A model generated the notes under the pieces. That model was not told the DNA's origin. It ran no database searches and was given only the letters and a program-made list of their open reading frames with translations. The position numbers and the translations under genes were made by a program. Positions 9,985 through 18,862 of a stretch of DNA of 64,000 nt are shown here, in pieces. Source of the stretch: CAZRGV01 sp964599655 (GTDB lineage: Bacteria; Planctomycetota; Planctomycetia; Isosphaerales; Isosphaeraceae); NCBI GenBank assembly GCA_964599655.1, contig CAZRGV010000012.1, positions 1 to 64,000 on the forward strand. Direction: 5' to 3'. The first letter of the stretch is position 1; every line of letters starts with the position of its first letter.

Positions 9985-10109
9985 GGACGGTCTCCTCGAC
10001 CGGATCGACGAGCGGACAACCTGCGCCTCAGCGTATTCGGCCCCGATGGGCGATGCAACCATACGCTCCTCACGGATCGACGAACCAGACACGGCGCACG
10101 GGACCGGCC

Positions 10110-12065
10110 TCAGAACTTGTCCGAGGTCGCGGGGGCCTCGTACTCGACCTTGACGTACGCCCGGGTCGGCGTCGTGTCTCCGCCGCCGATCTTGGCCAAA
10201 AGCTGATGATACCCCTCGCGGTCGGCAGTAAACTCGTAGGTCAAGGGGGCTGTGTTCGACGTCTCTCCCGTCTTGGAGCACGAGCTATCGGCGCGGCTCT
10301 TGGAGCCATCGGCCGCGGGACGGAAAACCTGGAGCTCGACCTTGCGAGGACCGTCGGTGTAGACCCAGACCTTGACCACGGAGCCAGCCGCCGGCCAGAT
10401 CGAGCCGGCCGTGCGGAACGCGTCGGCGCTGAGCTTTCCTCCGTAGCCGAGGGCCGAGCTTCGACCATCGCCCAGGTCGTTATCAAGCTGGAATTCCTGG
10501 GTTGTCCGGCGATTCGGGGGCTGGAAGCCGCCACCGATCCCGACCGGTCCCCAGACGGCGTAACTCATCGCCGGAACCGAGAGCTGGACCCAGCCGTCGT
10601 TGTTCGTCTCGACATCGTCCTGGTTCGATCCGCTGTAGTCGTGCAGCCGGACGTGTGGGCCGAAGTCGGTCGGGACCCAGGCGCTCAGGGTCTTGCCTCC
10701 GTGGTCGTTCAGGCCGATAAGGGCCTTGCCCCCTCGCTCGATGACGAGCAGGTCGGGCGAACCCTGAAAACGAACCTTGTAGGGACCGTCCTTGAAGTTG
10801 AGCTTCTGGTGGCACCAGACCAGGTTCTCGACGAAGCGGCGTGTTTTGATGGCCTTGGGGTCGGCCTTGAACCGATCCGGGCCATCGTTGATGAAGAGGT
10901 CTTCGTAGTAGACCATGGGGCTACCGTCGACAGCGAAAGCGGCGGCGTAGGCGAGATCGGCGCGAGGGTTGTCGGGATCGAGCGTCGGGGCCAGTTCGTC
11001 ACCGTTCTTCCGCCAGTCGTCGAAGCGGTCGTCGTGTGTGATCGAGCCGTTGCTGTTTGAGTCCCAGAACGCGCCTCGCCAAGTGTCGTGGCTGTTGACG
11101 AAAGGGACCGTCTTGATCCGGTTCTTCTGCTGGTAGTTGGGCAAAGTGCCCATGTCGAAGAATCCGCCCGCGTCGACGATGCCGAGCAGGGCCTCACGAT
11201 AAGTGAAGTCGAACGTCCCGGCGCGGTTCTTCGTCAGGGCGCACCAGTTGTCGACATCCGAGATGCCGCTGACGTACTCGCCGACGGCGAAGTAGTCGAT
11301 CCGATCACCCATGGCGTTGTAAAGCAGATCCTCGACGACGTACGCCTCGAAACCCTTGACCGCATCGAAGCGAAATCCGTCGGCGCCCGTTTGCTTGGTC
11401 AGCCAAACGAACCAATCGCGGGCCTGGTCTCGCATGTATTTGCCGTTGCCCCCGCCGCCGTGCTCGGCATCGAGGTAGCAGATGTCGGGGCCGAAACTCT
11501 GCTGGCAGATGTCGCCGAGCGTGCACTGATGGTCGGGGTTGGGATGGAAGTTCCACCAGTCCTTGGCCCATCGACCCCGATCGGTCCCGGCGAACGCAAC
11601 GTAACGGAACTTTTTGAAACGGTCTCCAGGCGCGTTGGGATCTTCCTGGCCGCCCACCGAATGGTTCAGAACGATGTCGGGATAGACCTCCAGCCCGTTG
11701 GCATGGGCCACGGCGATGAAGCGGAGCAGGCTATCTTTGTCCCCGAATCGGGTCCCGGTTCGCCCTTTCTGATCCTTGTCTCCCAGGTCGTAGTGATCGA
11801 ACGGGTCGTAACCCATGCTGTTGCCGCCGGCGTTTCCCTTGGAGGGTGCGGGAACCCAAACGCCGTCGAAGCCGAGCTCCTTGAGCCTTGGCGATAACTT
11901 CGCCAGGTAGGTGTACCAGTCGAAGGGATAATTCTCGTTCCAGCAATCCCACCAGAACGCCTGAAGAACCACCTTGCCGTTCCAGGGATTGGCGCGTGCG
12001 GTTGCGGGTAGAATCGCCCCAAGCACGACGACCAGGATCAGTTGACGCCCCGTTTTGACGCTCAT
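10110..12065 (-). CDS. Secreted alpha-amylase, GH13
   Basis: Extracellular or periplasmic starch/glycogen-degrading glycoside hydrolase. The start at 12065 gives a signal peptide (MSVKTGRQLILVVVLGAILP, cleavage near ATARA). GH13 regions are in order: DIVLNH at 130-135, GFRFDAVK with the nucleophile Asp234, the acid/base Glu263 in AVGEYVSG, and Asp327 in FVNSHDTW. Calcium-type Asp residues and the usual domain C follow. The last 110 residues (after about 540) form an extra beta-rich module (AGSVVKVWVYTDGPRKVELQ) that may bind carbohydrate. Length 651 aa. Confidence 0.93.
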   Translation of the reverse strand: MSVKTGRQLILVVVLGAILPATARANPWNGKVVLQAFWWDCWNENYPFDWYTYLAKLSPRLKELGFDGVWVPAPSKGNAGGNSMGYDPFDHYDLGDKDQKGRTGTRFGDKDSLLRFIAVAHANGLEVYPDIVLNHSVGGQEDPNAPGDRFKKFRYVAFAGTDRGRWAKDWWNFHPNPDHQCTLGDICQQSFGPDICYLDAEHGGGGNGKYMRDQARDWFVWLTKQTGADGFRFDAVKGFEAYVVEDLLYNAMGDRIDYFAVGEYVSGISDVDNWCALTKNRAGTFDFTYREALLGIVDAGGFFDMGTLPNYQQKNRIKTVPFVNSHDTWRGAFWDSNSNGSITHDDRFDDWRKNGDELAPTLDPDNPRADLAYAAAFAVDGSPMVYYEDLFINDGPDRFKADPKAIKTRRFVENLVWCHQKLNFKDGPYKVRFQGSPDLLVIERGGKALIGLNDHGGKTLSAWVPTDFGPHVRLHDYSGSNQDDVETNNDGWVQLSVPAMSYAVWGPVGIGGGFQPPNRRTTQEFQLDNDLGDGRSSALGYGGKLSADAFRTAGSIWPAAGSVVKVWVYTDGPRKVELQVFRPAADGSKSRADSSCSKTGETSNTAPLTYEFTADREGYHQLLAKIGGGDTTPTRAYVKVEYEAPATSDKF

Positions 12066-12197
12066 CCGCGGTCTCCTCGTTGTGCGCCACTCGACTCCAG
12101 TCCAGGACCTCGCGGCCGTGCAAGGTTGAGTATCAACCAGCTCTCGGATCATCGCGAGCGAAATGTGGCCAAGCATGGCGAAAATGATCGCTTCGCC

Positions 12198-12230
12198 AAA
12201 AAAAAGCCCTCCGGACGGAATCCGGAGGGC
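12198..12230 (-). terminator. Intrinsic terminator of hppA
   Basis: On the minus strand the perfect ten-base stem GCCCTCCGGA/TCCGGAGGGC with a five-base loop is followed by eight T residues. It lies about 40 bases after the hppA stop codon, and before the amylase gene on the same strand. Confidence 0.92.
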
Positions 12231-12266
12231 GCGTATGAGGCCCTGGTGCGAGACGCAAGTCGCGGT

Positions 12267-14738
12267 TCAGACCTGGGTCTCAACCGCGTCGAGGTGCTTC
12301 GACTCGCTGGCGATGCTGGCCAGTTCCTCTTCCATCTCTCGCATTTCCTTGCTCTCGGTCTTGCTCCGCCAGATCGCCCAGCCGATCGCGGCGATCCCAA
12401 TGATACCGACGAGATACATCCACACAGACCCCTTGAAGGCGACGATGGGCGCAATGGCCAGCAGGGCGACCATATTCATCACCTTGATCAAGGGGTTGAG
12501 GGCAGGACCGGCGGTATCCTTCAGGGGGTCGCCCACGGTATCGCCTGTGACGCTCGCCTTGTGGGCCTCCGAGCCCTTGCCGCCGTAGATGCCGTCCTCG
12601 ATCGTCTTCTTGGCGTTGTCCCAGGCACCTCCGGCATTGGCCATGAACACCGCGAGAAGCTGCCCGACGATGATCATTCCCGCCAGGTAGCCTCCGAGGG
12701 CGTACTCTCCCAGGAAGATTCCGACAATGACGGGTGCGATGATGGCGAGCAGGCCTGGACCGAGAAGCTCGGCCTGGGCCGCGGCGGTGCAGATGTTGAC
12801 CACCCGGCCGTAGTCGGGGGTCTTGGTGCCGGCCCAGATTTCCTGGTCGCGGAACTGGGCTCGGCATTCCTTGACGATCAGGAACGCTGCCCGTCCGACG
12901 GCCCGGATCAGCATCGAGCTGAACAGGAACGGAACCACGCCGCCGATGAGTGCTCCGATGAAGACGATCGGCTGCGCCACCGAGAGGTTGCCGGCTTCGG
13001 TCAGGTATTGCTCCACGGTCATCTCGCCGATCCTCGCCTCGCTACCCACGGCGATCACGGCGATGAAGCTGGCGAAGAGGCTCACCGCCGCGATGACTGC
13101 CGATCCGATGGCGATCCCCTTGGTCTCGGCCTTGGTCGTGTTGCCGACGGCGTCGAGGTCCGCGAGGATCTGGCGGGCTCGCTTGTAGTTCTCCTCGCCC
13201 ATCTCCTCCCGGTCGTAGCCCATTTCGCCGATGCCGTTGGCGTTGTCGGCCACCGGCCCGAAGACGTCCATACTGATCGTGTTTCCGGTCAGCGTGAGCA
13301 TGCCGATGCCGCACATGGCCACGCCGTAGGCGATGAAGATGGGCGTCGACCCGCTGTAAATGAGCACCGAGAGCAGGATCGCCACGGCGATGACGATCGT
13401 TGCCACCACCGCCGACTCGTAACCGACAGCGAAACCCTGGATGATGTTCGTCGCGTGGCCGGTTTGGCAGGCCTTGGCCAGGGATTTGACCGGCGCATAC
13501 TGCGTATGGGTGTAGTAGCTGGTCGTCTTGTTCAGCGAGATGGCGAGAAGAATGCCGATCAGACAGGTCAAGGCCGGCCTCATGTCAAGCCCCTGGAACC
13601 CGAGGCTCGCCCAGAAGGGAAGGCTCTTCGCGAGAATGTCCCCCTTGTAGGACTTGACCCAGTTGTTGTACCGGCGAGCGAATTCCTGCGGATCCACTTT
13701 CTGAAGCTCGGCGTTCTGGGTTTCAAAGACTTCGCGAGCCTGGACGAACTCCGGCGCGAGCTGCGCCTGATAGCCGCCGACCGCCTGGGGATACTGGCGG
13801 ATGTAATCGCTGTCGAAGTGGAGATAACCCAAACCGAGCAGGAAGAAGCCGACGACGCTGATGATCGAGCCGAGCACGAAGCCGTGGTGGACCGAGTGCA
13901 GCGCCTCATCGCTAGTGCTATTCGGCCCGGCCTTGACGGTGTAAGTACTAATGATCGAGCCGACGACGCCGATCGCTCGCACCAGGAGCGGGAAGATCAC
14001 CCCTTTGTGGCCGAAGCTAGCGTAGCCAAGGATCATCGCCGCGACGATCGTCACCTCGTAACTCTCAAAGATGTCGGCCGCCATTCCGGCGCAGTCGCCG
14101 ACGTTGTCCCCGACGTTGTCGGCGATCGTCGCCGCGTTCCGAGGGTCATCCTCGGGGATTCCGGCCTCGACCTTACCCACGAGGTCGGCGCCGACGTCGG
14201 CCGCCTTCGTGTAGATACCGCCGCCGACCCGCATGAAGAGGGCCAGCAAGGTGCCGCCGAAGCCGAAACCGAGGAGCACCTCGTAGGCGTGCTCGCCGAA
14301 GGCCATGAAGATGACCGTTCCACCCAGCAGACCCAATCCGTCCGTCAGCATGCCGGTAATGGTGCCGGTTCGATACCCAAGCTGAAGAGCCGTGCCGTAA
14401 CTTGTCCGGGCCGCGGCGGCCACCCGCAGGTTCCCTCGAACCGCCAGGCTCATGCCCACGAACCCGGTCAGCCAGGAGAAGCTGGCTCCCAGCAGGAAGG
14501 CCAAGGCACGGCCAAGTTTGACCTGCGGTCCGGACTCCGCTGAAGTGGCGAAGTAAAGAATGGCCGTGAGCAAGAAGACGAGCAAAATAATGGCTTTGAA
14601 CTGACGGTAGAGGTAGGCACTAGCTCCTCTGCGGATCGCGGTACCGACGGACCGCATCTTCTCGGTTCCTTGGTCGGCTCCGAGCACCTGGCCCACCAGC
14701 ATACCGGCGTAAACGAGGCCCGCGATGGCCACGCACAA
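12267..14738 (-). CDS. hppA: K+-independent membrane-bound proton-pumping pyrophosphatase
   Basis: Integral membrane pyrophosphatase that couples pyrophosphate hydrolysis to ion pumping. Catalytic loops are intact: DVGADLVGKVEAGIPEDDPR and ATIADNVGDNVGDCAGMAAD, plus GNTISMDVFGPVADNANG and the late DTVGDPLKDTAGPALN. GNTTKAETKG carries Lys where the K+-dependent class has Ala, pointing to a K+-independent proton pump. A hydrophilic insert of about 65 residues (DYIRQYPQAVGGYQ onward) makes it longer than the usual 700 aa. The first codon in this frame is TTG at 14738, inside the first membrane helix. The real N-terminus is probably the signal-peptide frame at 14740-14934, one base out of phase. 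Confidence 0.93.
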   Translation of the reverse strand: MCVAIAGLVYAGMLVGQVLGADQGTEKMRSVGTAIRRGASAYLYRQFKAIILLVFLLTAILYFATSAESGPQVKLGRALAFLLGASFSWLTGFVGMSLAVRGNLRVAAAARTSYGTALQLGYRTGTITGMLTDGLGLLGGTVIFMAFGEHAYEVLLGFGFGGTLLALFMRVGGGIYTKAADVGADLVGKVEAGIPEDDPRNAATIADNVGDNVGDCAGMAADIFESYEVTIVAAMILGYASFGHKGVIFPLLVRAIGVVGSIISTYTVKAGPNSTSDEALHSVHHGFVLGSIISVVGFFLLGLGYLHFDSDYIRQYPQAVGGYQAQLAPEFVQAREVFETQNAELQKVDPQEFARRYNNWVKSYKGDILAKSLPFWASLGFQGLDMRPALTCLIGILLAISLNKTTSYYTHTQYAPVKSLAKACQTGHATNIIQGFAVGYESAVVATIVIAVAILLSVLIYSGSTPIFIAYGVAMCGIGMLTLTGNTISMDVFGPVADNANGIGEMGYDREEMGEENYKRARQILADLDAVGNTTKAETKGIAIGSAVIAAVSLFASFIAVIAVGSEARIGEMTVEQYLTEAGNLSVAQPIVFIGALIGGVVPFLFSSMLIRAVGRAAFLIVKECRAQFRDQEIWAGTKTPDYGRVVNICTAAAQAELLGPGLLAIIAPVIVGIFLGEYALGGYLAGMIIVGQLLAVFMANAGGAWDNAKKTIEDGIYGGKGSEAHKASVTGDTVGDPLKDTAGPALNPLIKVMNMVALLAIAPIVAFKGSVWMYLVGIIGIAAIGWAIWRSKTESKEMREMEEELASIASESKHLDAVETQV

Positions 14739-14739
14739 T

Positions 14740-14934
14740 CCAAAGTACGCCGCGTTCCATGAAGTTGTAATGCGGGTCGGTCATGAAACTGAAGTATCGA
14801 AACTGCCTGACTTCCTCGCTCGCCGGCGCTTTGGCCGGAGCTTCTGCCGCCTCTTGCGCCAGAGTCCGACCCGCGCCGGCCATCAAGGCCAGGAGAGTCA
14901 CCAGAATCGCCAACACGTTGTGCCCGCGTCGCAT
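14740..14934 (-). CDS. hppA: N-terminal segment of the pyrophosphatase, in a +1-shifted frame
   Basis: 65 codons beginning at an ATG with GGAGG seven bases upstream: MRRGHNVLAILVTLLALMAG, a classic signal peptide ending near RTLAQ. An Ala/Pro/Glu linker follows, then FMTDPHYNFMERGVLW. Dropping one base after the last codon joins this directly to LCVAIAGLVYAGMLVGQVLG of the hppA frame. That would give an 888-aa protein with a complete first membrane helix. The break is either a one-base assembly or sequencing error or a genuine frameshift. Confidence 0.7.
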
Positions 14935-15119
14935 GTCGTGGACCTCCGTCGGTGCCTACTCGGGGGGGTGCGAAACCTGTTCGGCGTTGTGTGGATCCGA
15001 CGCCACCAAGGTTTCTGTACCAGCGTTTTCATCCAAACATGGAAACCGACCGAACGGCCGGTGACTAGTGGATTAGACACAACGGGGAAGAAATCGGGAA
15101 GAGCCTAGAGCCGAAGACC

Positions 15120-16166
15120 TCAAGGCACCGCCTTCCCGATCTTGGTTACATCGACATGCCGAAAGCTTCCGCCAGTCGCGGCCGCGAGTTCCTGCAACGG
15201 TCCGGCGCCGACGGCAACGGCCGGCCCGGCGCCGAATTCGATGGTGTGGATCCGGATCGACCCGACCCGCGACCGAAGCTCCTCCACGTTCTCGTGCGAC
15301 AATTCCTGGCCGTCGGTCAGGAGGAAGACCACCTCGGGTTTCAACTCGAGCGCGGCCTCCAGCGCGGCCATCGGTCGTGTACCCCCATCGGCCTTGATCG
15401 ATTCCAGGCGGGTTCGCACGCGATCCTTGTTTTCCAGAGTGGCCGGCATTAGGGCCGGTTGACCCGAAGCATCGGCGAAGATCGTGGGCCGCAGATTGAA
15501 GAAGACGACGGCAAACCGGGCATCCGGCGGAAGCTGACCGAGGCTGGCCAGAAGCTCCTGCTTGGCCGCACGCAATGCGCCAAAACCGCTCATGCTTCCG
15601 GAACAATCAATCACGTAAGTGAATGAACCGGCACGCTCCCGCGCACCGAAGAACTCGGTCGCGGGACCGATTCCACGGCCGATTCCACCTCCTGAGCCGC
15701 CTCCAGAGCCTCCGCCACCACCTATCCCCGGTCCGGGAAGGACACCGATGCCCGTCGATGGACCTGGAAGGACCGGGGTCTTGGAGTTGCTCGGGGGCGG
15801 TGCCGGCAAGACGTCGGCCAGGAGCGATTCGGCCAGCGGGTCGAGCGCCGCAGATTTGTCTGCGGTCGATACCTCGGCGCGAATGTTCAGGCCCGAGGTC
15901 TGGCCCACACCCCCGATCTCTCCGGGGAAGCCGCCACCCGCCTCTGCGGGAACTCGATTGTCAATGGGCCCAAGTTCGGCTTGCAATACTTTCGGCGGTG
16001 GCGGACCGGCCGGCATCGCCGCGCGGAGTGCCATCAGTGAGGCCGCCGTGGTCAGCAGAACGAGGTGGAAGGTCAACGAGCTCGCCAGCGACCTCGGGTC
16101 GGTCAAGGGCGAACGGTGCCAGGAAACCGGAGGCGACTCCACCGAAGCGCCCTCCTCGTTCTTCAT
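15120..16166 (-). CDS. Membrane-anchored von Willebrand factor A protein
   Basis: A 348-aa protein with one N-terminal transmembrane segment (residues about 30-50, LTFHLVLLTTAASLMALRAA) and a Pro/Gly-rich linker including a long Gly/Ser run. The C-terminal VWA domain follows. Its MIDAS motif is YVIDCSGSMSGFG, with the further metal ligands in ADGGTRP and in FLLTDGQE. VWA domains bind protein partners through a metal ion. It is the last gene of an ExbB-ExbD-ExbD-membrane protein-VWA operon and overlaps the gene before it by four bases (ATGA). It may be the effector or sensor of the proton-driven complex; that is inference. Confidence 0.88.
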   Translation of the reverse strand: MKNEEGASVESPPVSWHRSPLTDPRSLASSLTFHLVLLTTAASLMALRAAMPAGPPPPKVLQAELGPIDNRVPAEAGGGFPGEIGGVGQTSGLNIRAEVSTADKSAALDPLAESLLADVLPAPPPSNSKTPVLPGPSTGIGVLPGPGIGGGGGSGGGSGGGIGRGIGPATEFFGARERAGSFTYVIDCSGSMSGFGALRAAKQELLASLGQLPPDARFAVVFFNLRPTIFADASGQPALMPATLENKDRVRTRLESIKADGGTRPMAALEAALELKPEVVFLLTDGQELSHENVEELRSRVGSIRIHTIEFGAGPAVAVGAGPLQELAAATGGSFRHVDVTKIGKAVP

Positions 16167-16813
16167 TCCGTGCCACTCCGTACGGAGTCGATGTCATCGT
16201 CGAGAAACCGTGGATGTGGCTCACGGGTCGGTCGTCGTTGGGTCCAGGGCCGCACATGGAACCACGCGAGCAACAGTCCCAGAATACTCATGACGGCCAG
16301 TCCTAGTGTCCAGAAGATCCATGTCGGCACCGGGCCGTTGGATTCGCGTGGCTGTTCTCGCGATTTCCGGACCAAGGGCGGCCGCCCGCTGACGATCAAG
16401 GGCGCGAGCCTGGGCCCATCTCCTCCGTCGTACGTCAGCTTTCGGAGGAAGGTTCCCTCAAACACCACTGTCGCTCCGATCTCGACTCGGTCGACGCGAT
16501 CCTTGCCGGAATTCGGATAAACCAGGCAGAGCGGATTGCCATCCGTCGTCACGACCCAGAGTTCGGTCAGGGCAGGAAACGATTCGAACGGTGCCTGGGC
16601 AAATCGTCGAACGGCACGGCCTTCGATCCGGACACGACGGCCTCGATACGACTCAGAGCGCGACCAGAGGTCGCGAAATGTGACGGGCAAGGCGGCTTGG
16701 TGGGTGTCCTCGAGCGCGGCATGATACGCTGGCAGGTCGGCCATCGAAATCCGGCCATCGCCGGCCGGTGGACCCTCGGACAAGAGGGTTGCAATCAGAA
16801 CGAGTCGAATCAT
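16163..16813 (-). CDS. Membrane-anchored hypothetical protein, possible OB-like domain
   Basis: A 216-aa protein without a family I can name. It has a short hydrophobic N-terminus (MIRLVLIATLLS), then a beta-rich region (YRGRRVRIEGRAVRRFAQAP, LTELWVVTTDGNPLCLVYP, IGATVVFEGTFLRKLTYD) of the kind seen in OB-fold domains. A C-terminal transmembrane helix (IFWTLGLAVMSILGLLLAWF) is followed by a basic-then-acidic cytoplasmic tail. It is translationally coupled on both sides by four-base overlaps, so it is very likely part of the same machine as ExbB, the ExbD pair and the VWA protein. Confidence 0.75.
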   Translation of the reverse strand: MIRLVLIATLLSEGPPAGDGRISMADLPAYHAALEDTHQAALPVTFRDLWSRSESYRGRRVRIEGRAVRRFAQAPFESFPALTELWVVTTDGNPLCLVYPNSGKDRVDRVEIGATVVFEGTFLRKLTYDGGDGPRLAPLIVSGRPPLVRKSREQPRESNGPVPTWIFWTLGLAVMSILGLLLAWFHVRPWTQRRPTREPHPRFLDDDIDSVRSGTE

Positions 16814-17310
16814 GGTCCCGCTCCGGTTGGCGAGGGACCGGCCAAGCGAATCGATGAGACACCCGCGAGGTTGATCGCGCCGATCAGGCGAGCCGCCAGT
16901 TCGTAGCGAAGGGCGTCGTCGGCCACAAGTCGAACCCGAAGCGCGCGACCCTTCAATAGCGATGCATAGCGGCGAAGGCGGTCGCCGAGCGCTGCGGGGT
17001 CGTCCACCGGCGATCCGCTGAGTGTAAGAAGCCGGAGCCCACCCTGCGCATTGGCCTCTGCCCGGACGAGCAGGTCGGTTTCCAGGTCGAGTTCATCCGG
17101 CGGTGCCACCTCGGCCCGAGCCTGGCCAACGGAGCGCCCGGGGAGCGCGGCGGGCGACGCGGGCAGGTAAAGGTCGATTCGTGTCTCTCGTGAGGGAGGC
17201 TGAAACGTCAGGATGAAAAACGCCAGGAGTTGAAAGGCCATGTCGAGCATGGGCGTGACGGGAAACGGCACGTCCTCGGAAAGCCCCGGCCGTCGCCTCG
17301 CCCGGCTCAT
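16810..17310 (-). CDS. ExbD/TolR-family protein 2
   Basis: A 166-aa biopolymer-transport protein with one membrane helix after a short basic N-terminus. FPVTPMLDMAFQLLAFFILTF carries the essential Asp of the ExbD/TolR helix that conducts protons with ExbB/TolQ. The periplasmic part (ETRIDLYLPASPAA onward) is typical in length. The start at 17310 overlaps the stop of the preceding exbD-like gene by four bases; the longer open frame upstream lies over that gene. Second of two non-identical ExbD paralogues in this operon. Confidence 0.88.
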   Translation of the reverse strand: MSRARRRPGLSEDVPFPVTPMLDMAFQLLAFFILTFQPPSRETRIDLYLPASPAALPGRSVGQARAEVAPPDELDLETDLLVRAEANAQGGLRLLTLSGSPVDDPAALGDRLRRYASLLKGRALRVRLVADDALRYELAARLIGAINLAGVSSIRLAGPSPTGAGP

Positions 17311-17780
17311 GGTTGGAGACTCCGGATCACGACCAGGGTAAATCTGGCGAAGCCGTGGGTCTGCGCGCTCGCAAGCGTTCGACGAACGTCGCCGTATGAA
17401 GCGTCGCGATCGGCGCGGACGACCACGAGCGTGGGAATCTCGGTGGCTGGCCCCCCCAACGCCTTCTGTTCTTCGCGACGAATCCTGGCCTGCTCGGCCC
17501 ACCAGTCCGCCGCGGCCCGACCTTCGAGCCGACGGTCCTTATCAACCAGCAATCGGCCTTTGGCGTCGATGGCAACGACCAACCGCTCCAGCGCCAGGTT
17601 CGAACCTGGCAAGGCCGCCGGGGCGACGGGTAGCCGGACGTCCCGAGTGGCCCCTTCGATGCGAGTGCCGAAGTGGATGAGCATCATGAAGAACGTAATG
17701 AGCTGAAGAACCACGTCGAGCAAGGGTGTCAGGTTCGGGTCGGCCCGCTCCGCACCAGTCAATCGTCCTCGTCGCGGCAT
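17307..17780 (-). CDS. ExbD/TolR-family protein 1
   Basis: A 157-aa protein with the ExbD/TolR layout. The basic N-terminus is followed by DPNLTPLLDVVLQLITFFMML, containing the conserved channel Asp, and then a periplasmic domain with VVAIDAKGRLLVDKDRRL and LVVVRADRDASYGDVRRTL, the classical ExbD C-terminal strand-helix unit. It begins 19 bases after the ExbB-like gene and overlaps the second exbD by four bases. Paired ExbD copies of different sequence suggest a heteromeric stator or rotor ring with the single ExbB. Confidence 0.9.
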   Translation of the reverse strand: MPRRGRLTGAERADPNLTPLLDVVLQLITFFMMLIHFGTRIEGATRDVRLPVAPAALPGSNLALERLVVAIDAKGRLLVDKDRRLEGRAAADWWAEQARIRREEQKALGGPATEIPTLVVVRADRDASYGDVRRTLASAQTHGFARFTLVVIRSLQP

Positions 17781-17799
17781 GAGAATTGGACCTCCAGGC

Positions 17800-18654
17800 T
17801 CACGACTCGGGACGAGGCGGCAGGGCAGGCGCCGTTCGGCTCGATCCGGCCACCGCGGCGGCCAGCGGGTGTGGTGCTCGAACGCCGGGTGCGAACTGCT
17901 CCAGTAGAGATTCGGCCGCCAGCGCCACTTCCAGGGAGAGTCTCGAGATCCGGTTCCGGAAGATGGCGTAAAACGCGATCGCCGGGACGCTGATGCCGAT
18001 TCCTTCGAGCGTGGCGATCAGAGCCGTTGAGATGCCCGCCGCCAATTCGCTTGCCTGCGGCGATTGACCGGCCGTGGCGATGACCCGGAAGCTCAGGATC
18101 ATTCCGTAAACCGTCCCGAGCAACCCGATCATCGGCCCAAGTGTGCCGACCGTCGCCAGATAGGTCGTCCGATGCTCCATCTCCATGGTCGCGTCCTCGT
18201 TGGCCATTTCCATGGCCCGCTGGGCCGCGGGAAGGCCCGAGGGGAGCCGTCGCACCCCGGCGCTGAGCACCCTGGCGAGAAACGAGGTATCCATCGCGAG
18301 CTTCTGGTACGCCTCGTTGTATTTCTTCTGTCCGACCAATTCGGTCACGTCGCGAACCAGGGGTTCGGGAATGGCGACCTTGCGGCGATATTCGAAAAAC
18401 ATCCACGTGACCAGAGCGATCAAGTAGAACGACATGCCCAGGATCACCAGCGTGATCAGATTTCGCACGAGCCAGGATTGGAACGGCTCACCCTGGGATT
18501 GGGGAGCGGTTTCCGCCTCGCTTTCCGTCGCGATCGCGCCCGCACGCGGGCCGTCCAACCCGGCCTGGGCATGCGTGATGGCTGGCCATAGGGTAACCAG
18601 GCACATGGCGATCCAGGCAACGGCCTGGAGACGTCGAATGATCGACGACGACAA
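17800..18654 (-). CDS. MotA/TolQ/ExbB proton-channel protein
   Basis: A 284-aa ExbB/TolQ-type channel protein with an N-terminal signal peptide (MSSSIIRRLQAVAWIAMCLV, cleaved near ITHAQ), a first helix (LITLVILGMSFYLIALVTWMFF), and the two-helix core (TVGTLGPMIGLLGTVYGMILSF and AAGISTALIATLEGIGISVPA). The Thr and Gly pattern of the ExbB core is conserved. It uses the proton gradient together with ExbD partners. First gene of the five-gene operon that ends in the VWA protein. The C-terminus is Pro/Ala-rich. Confidence 0.92.
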   Translation of the reverse strand: MSSSIIRRLQAVAWIAMCLVTLWPAITHAQAGLDGPRAGAIATESEAETAPQSQGEPFQSWLVRNLITLVILGMSFYLIALVTWMFFEYRRKVAIPEPLVRDVTELVGQKKYNEAYQKLAMDTSFLARVLSAGVRRLPSGLPAAQRAMEMANEDATMEMEHRTTYLATVGTLGPMIGLLGTVYGMILSFRVIATAGQSPQASELAAGISTALIATLEGIGISVPAIAFYAIFRNRISRLSLEVALAAESLLEQFAPGVRAPHPLAAAVAGSSRTAPALPPRPES

Positions 18655-18862
18655 GGTGGCGACCTCCTGGGCCGGGATCGAATCGGTTCCCGCCGGCCCT
18701 CGACCTCGGGGCCGTCACGTTGGATCGATCGGAACTCCTGTCTCGAGCTTAGCCGAACCTGGAAGACGCAACAACGTCACGTGGTCGGTCTTGCGCCCAG
18801 GATCGCTCGACAAGCACGCGCTCGGCGAGGGTCGAATCCGCGATCAGCCGGCCGTCAAACCG

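Noticed and set aside
12042..14543. 833-aa open frame on the plus strand
   Set aside because: It is a mirror of the pyrophosphatase gene, full of Asp/Glu/His/Arg repeats, with no membrane helices or recognisable motifs.
15120..18654. ExbB/ExbD-like operon as a Zorya-type phage defence system
   Set aside because: Zorya has a MotA/MotB-like ZorA-ZorB pair with a long ZorA tail plus ZorC/ZorD or ZorE effectors (helicase or nuclease). None are present; the proteins here are ordinary-size ExbB and ExbD with a VWA protein.
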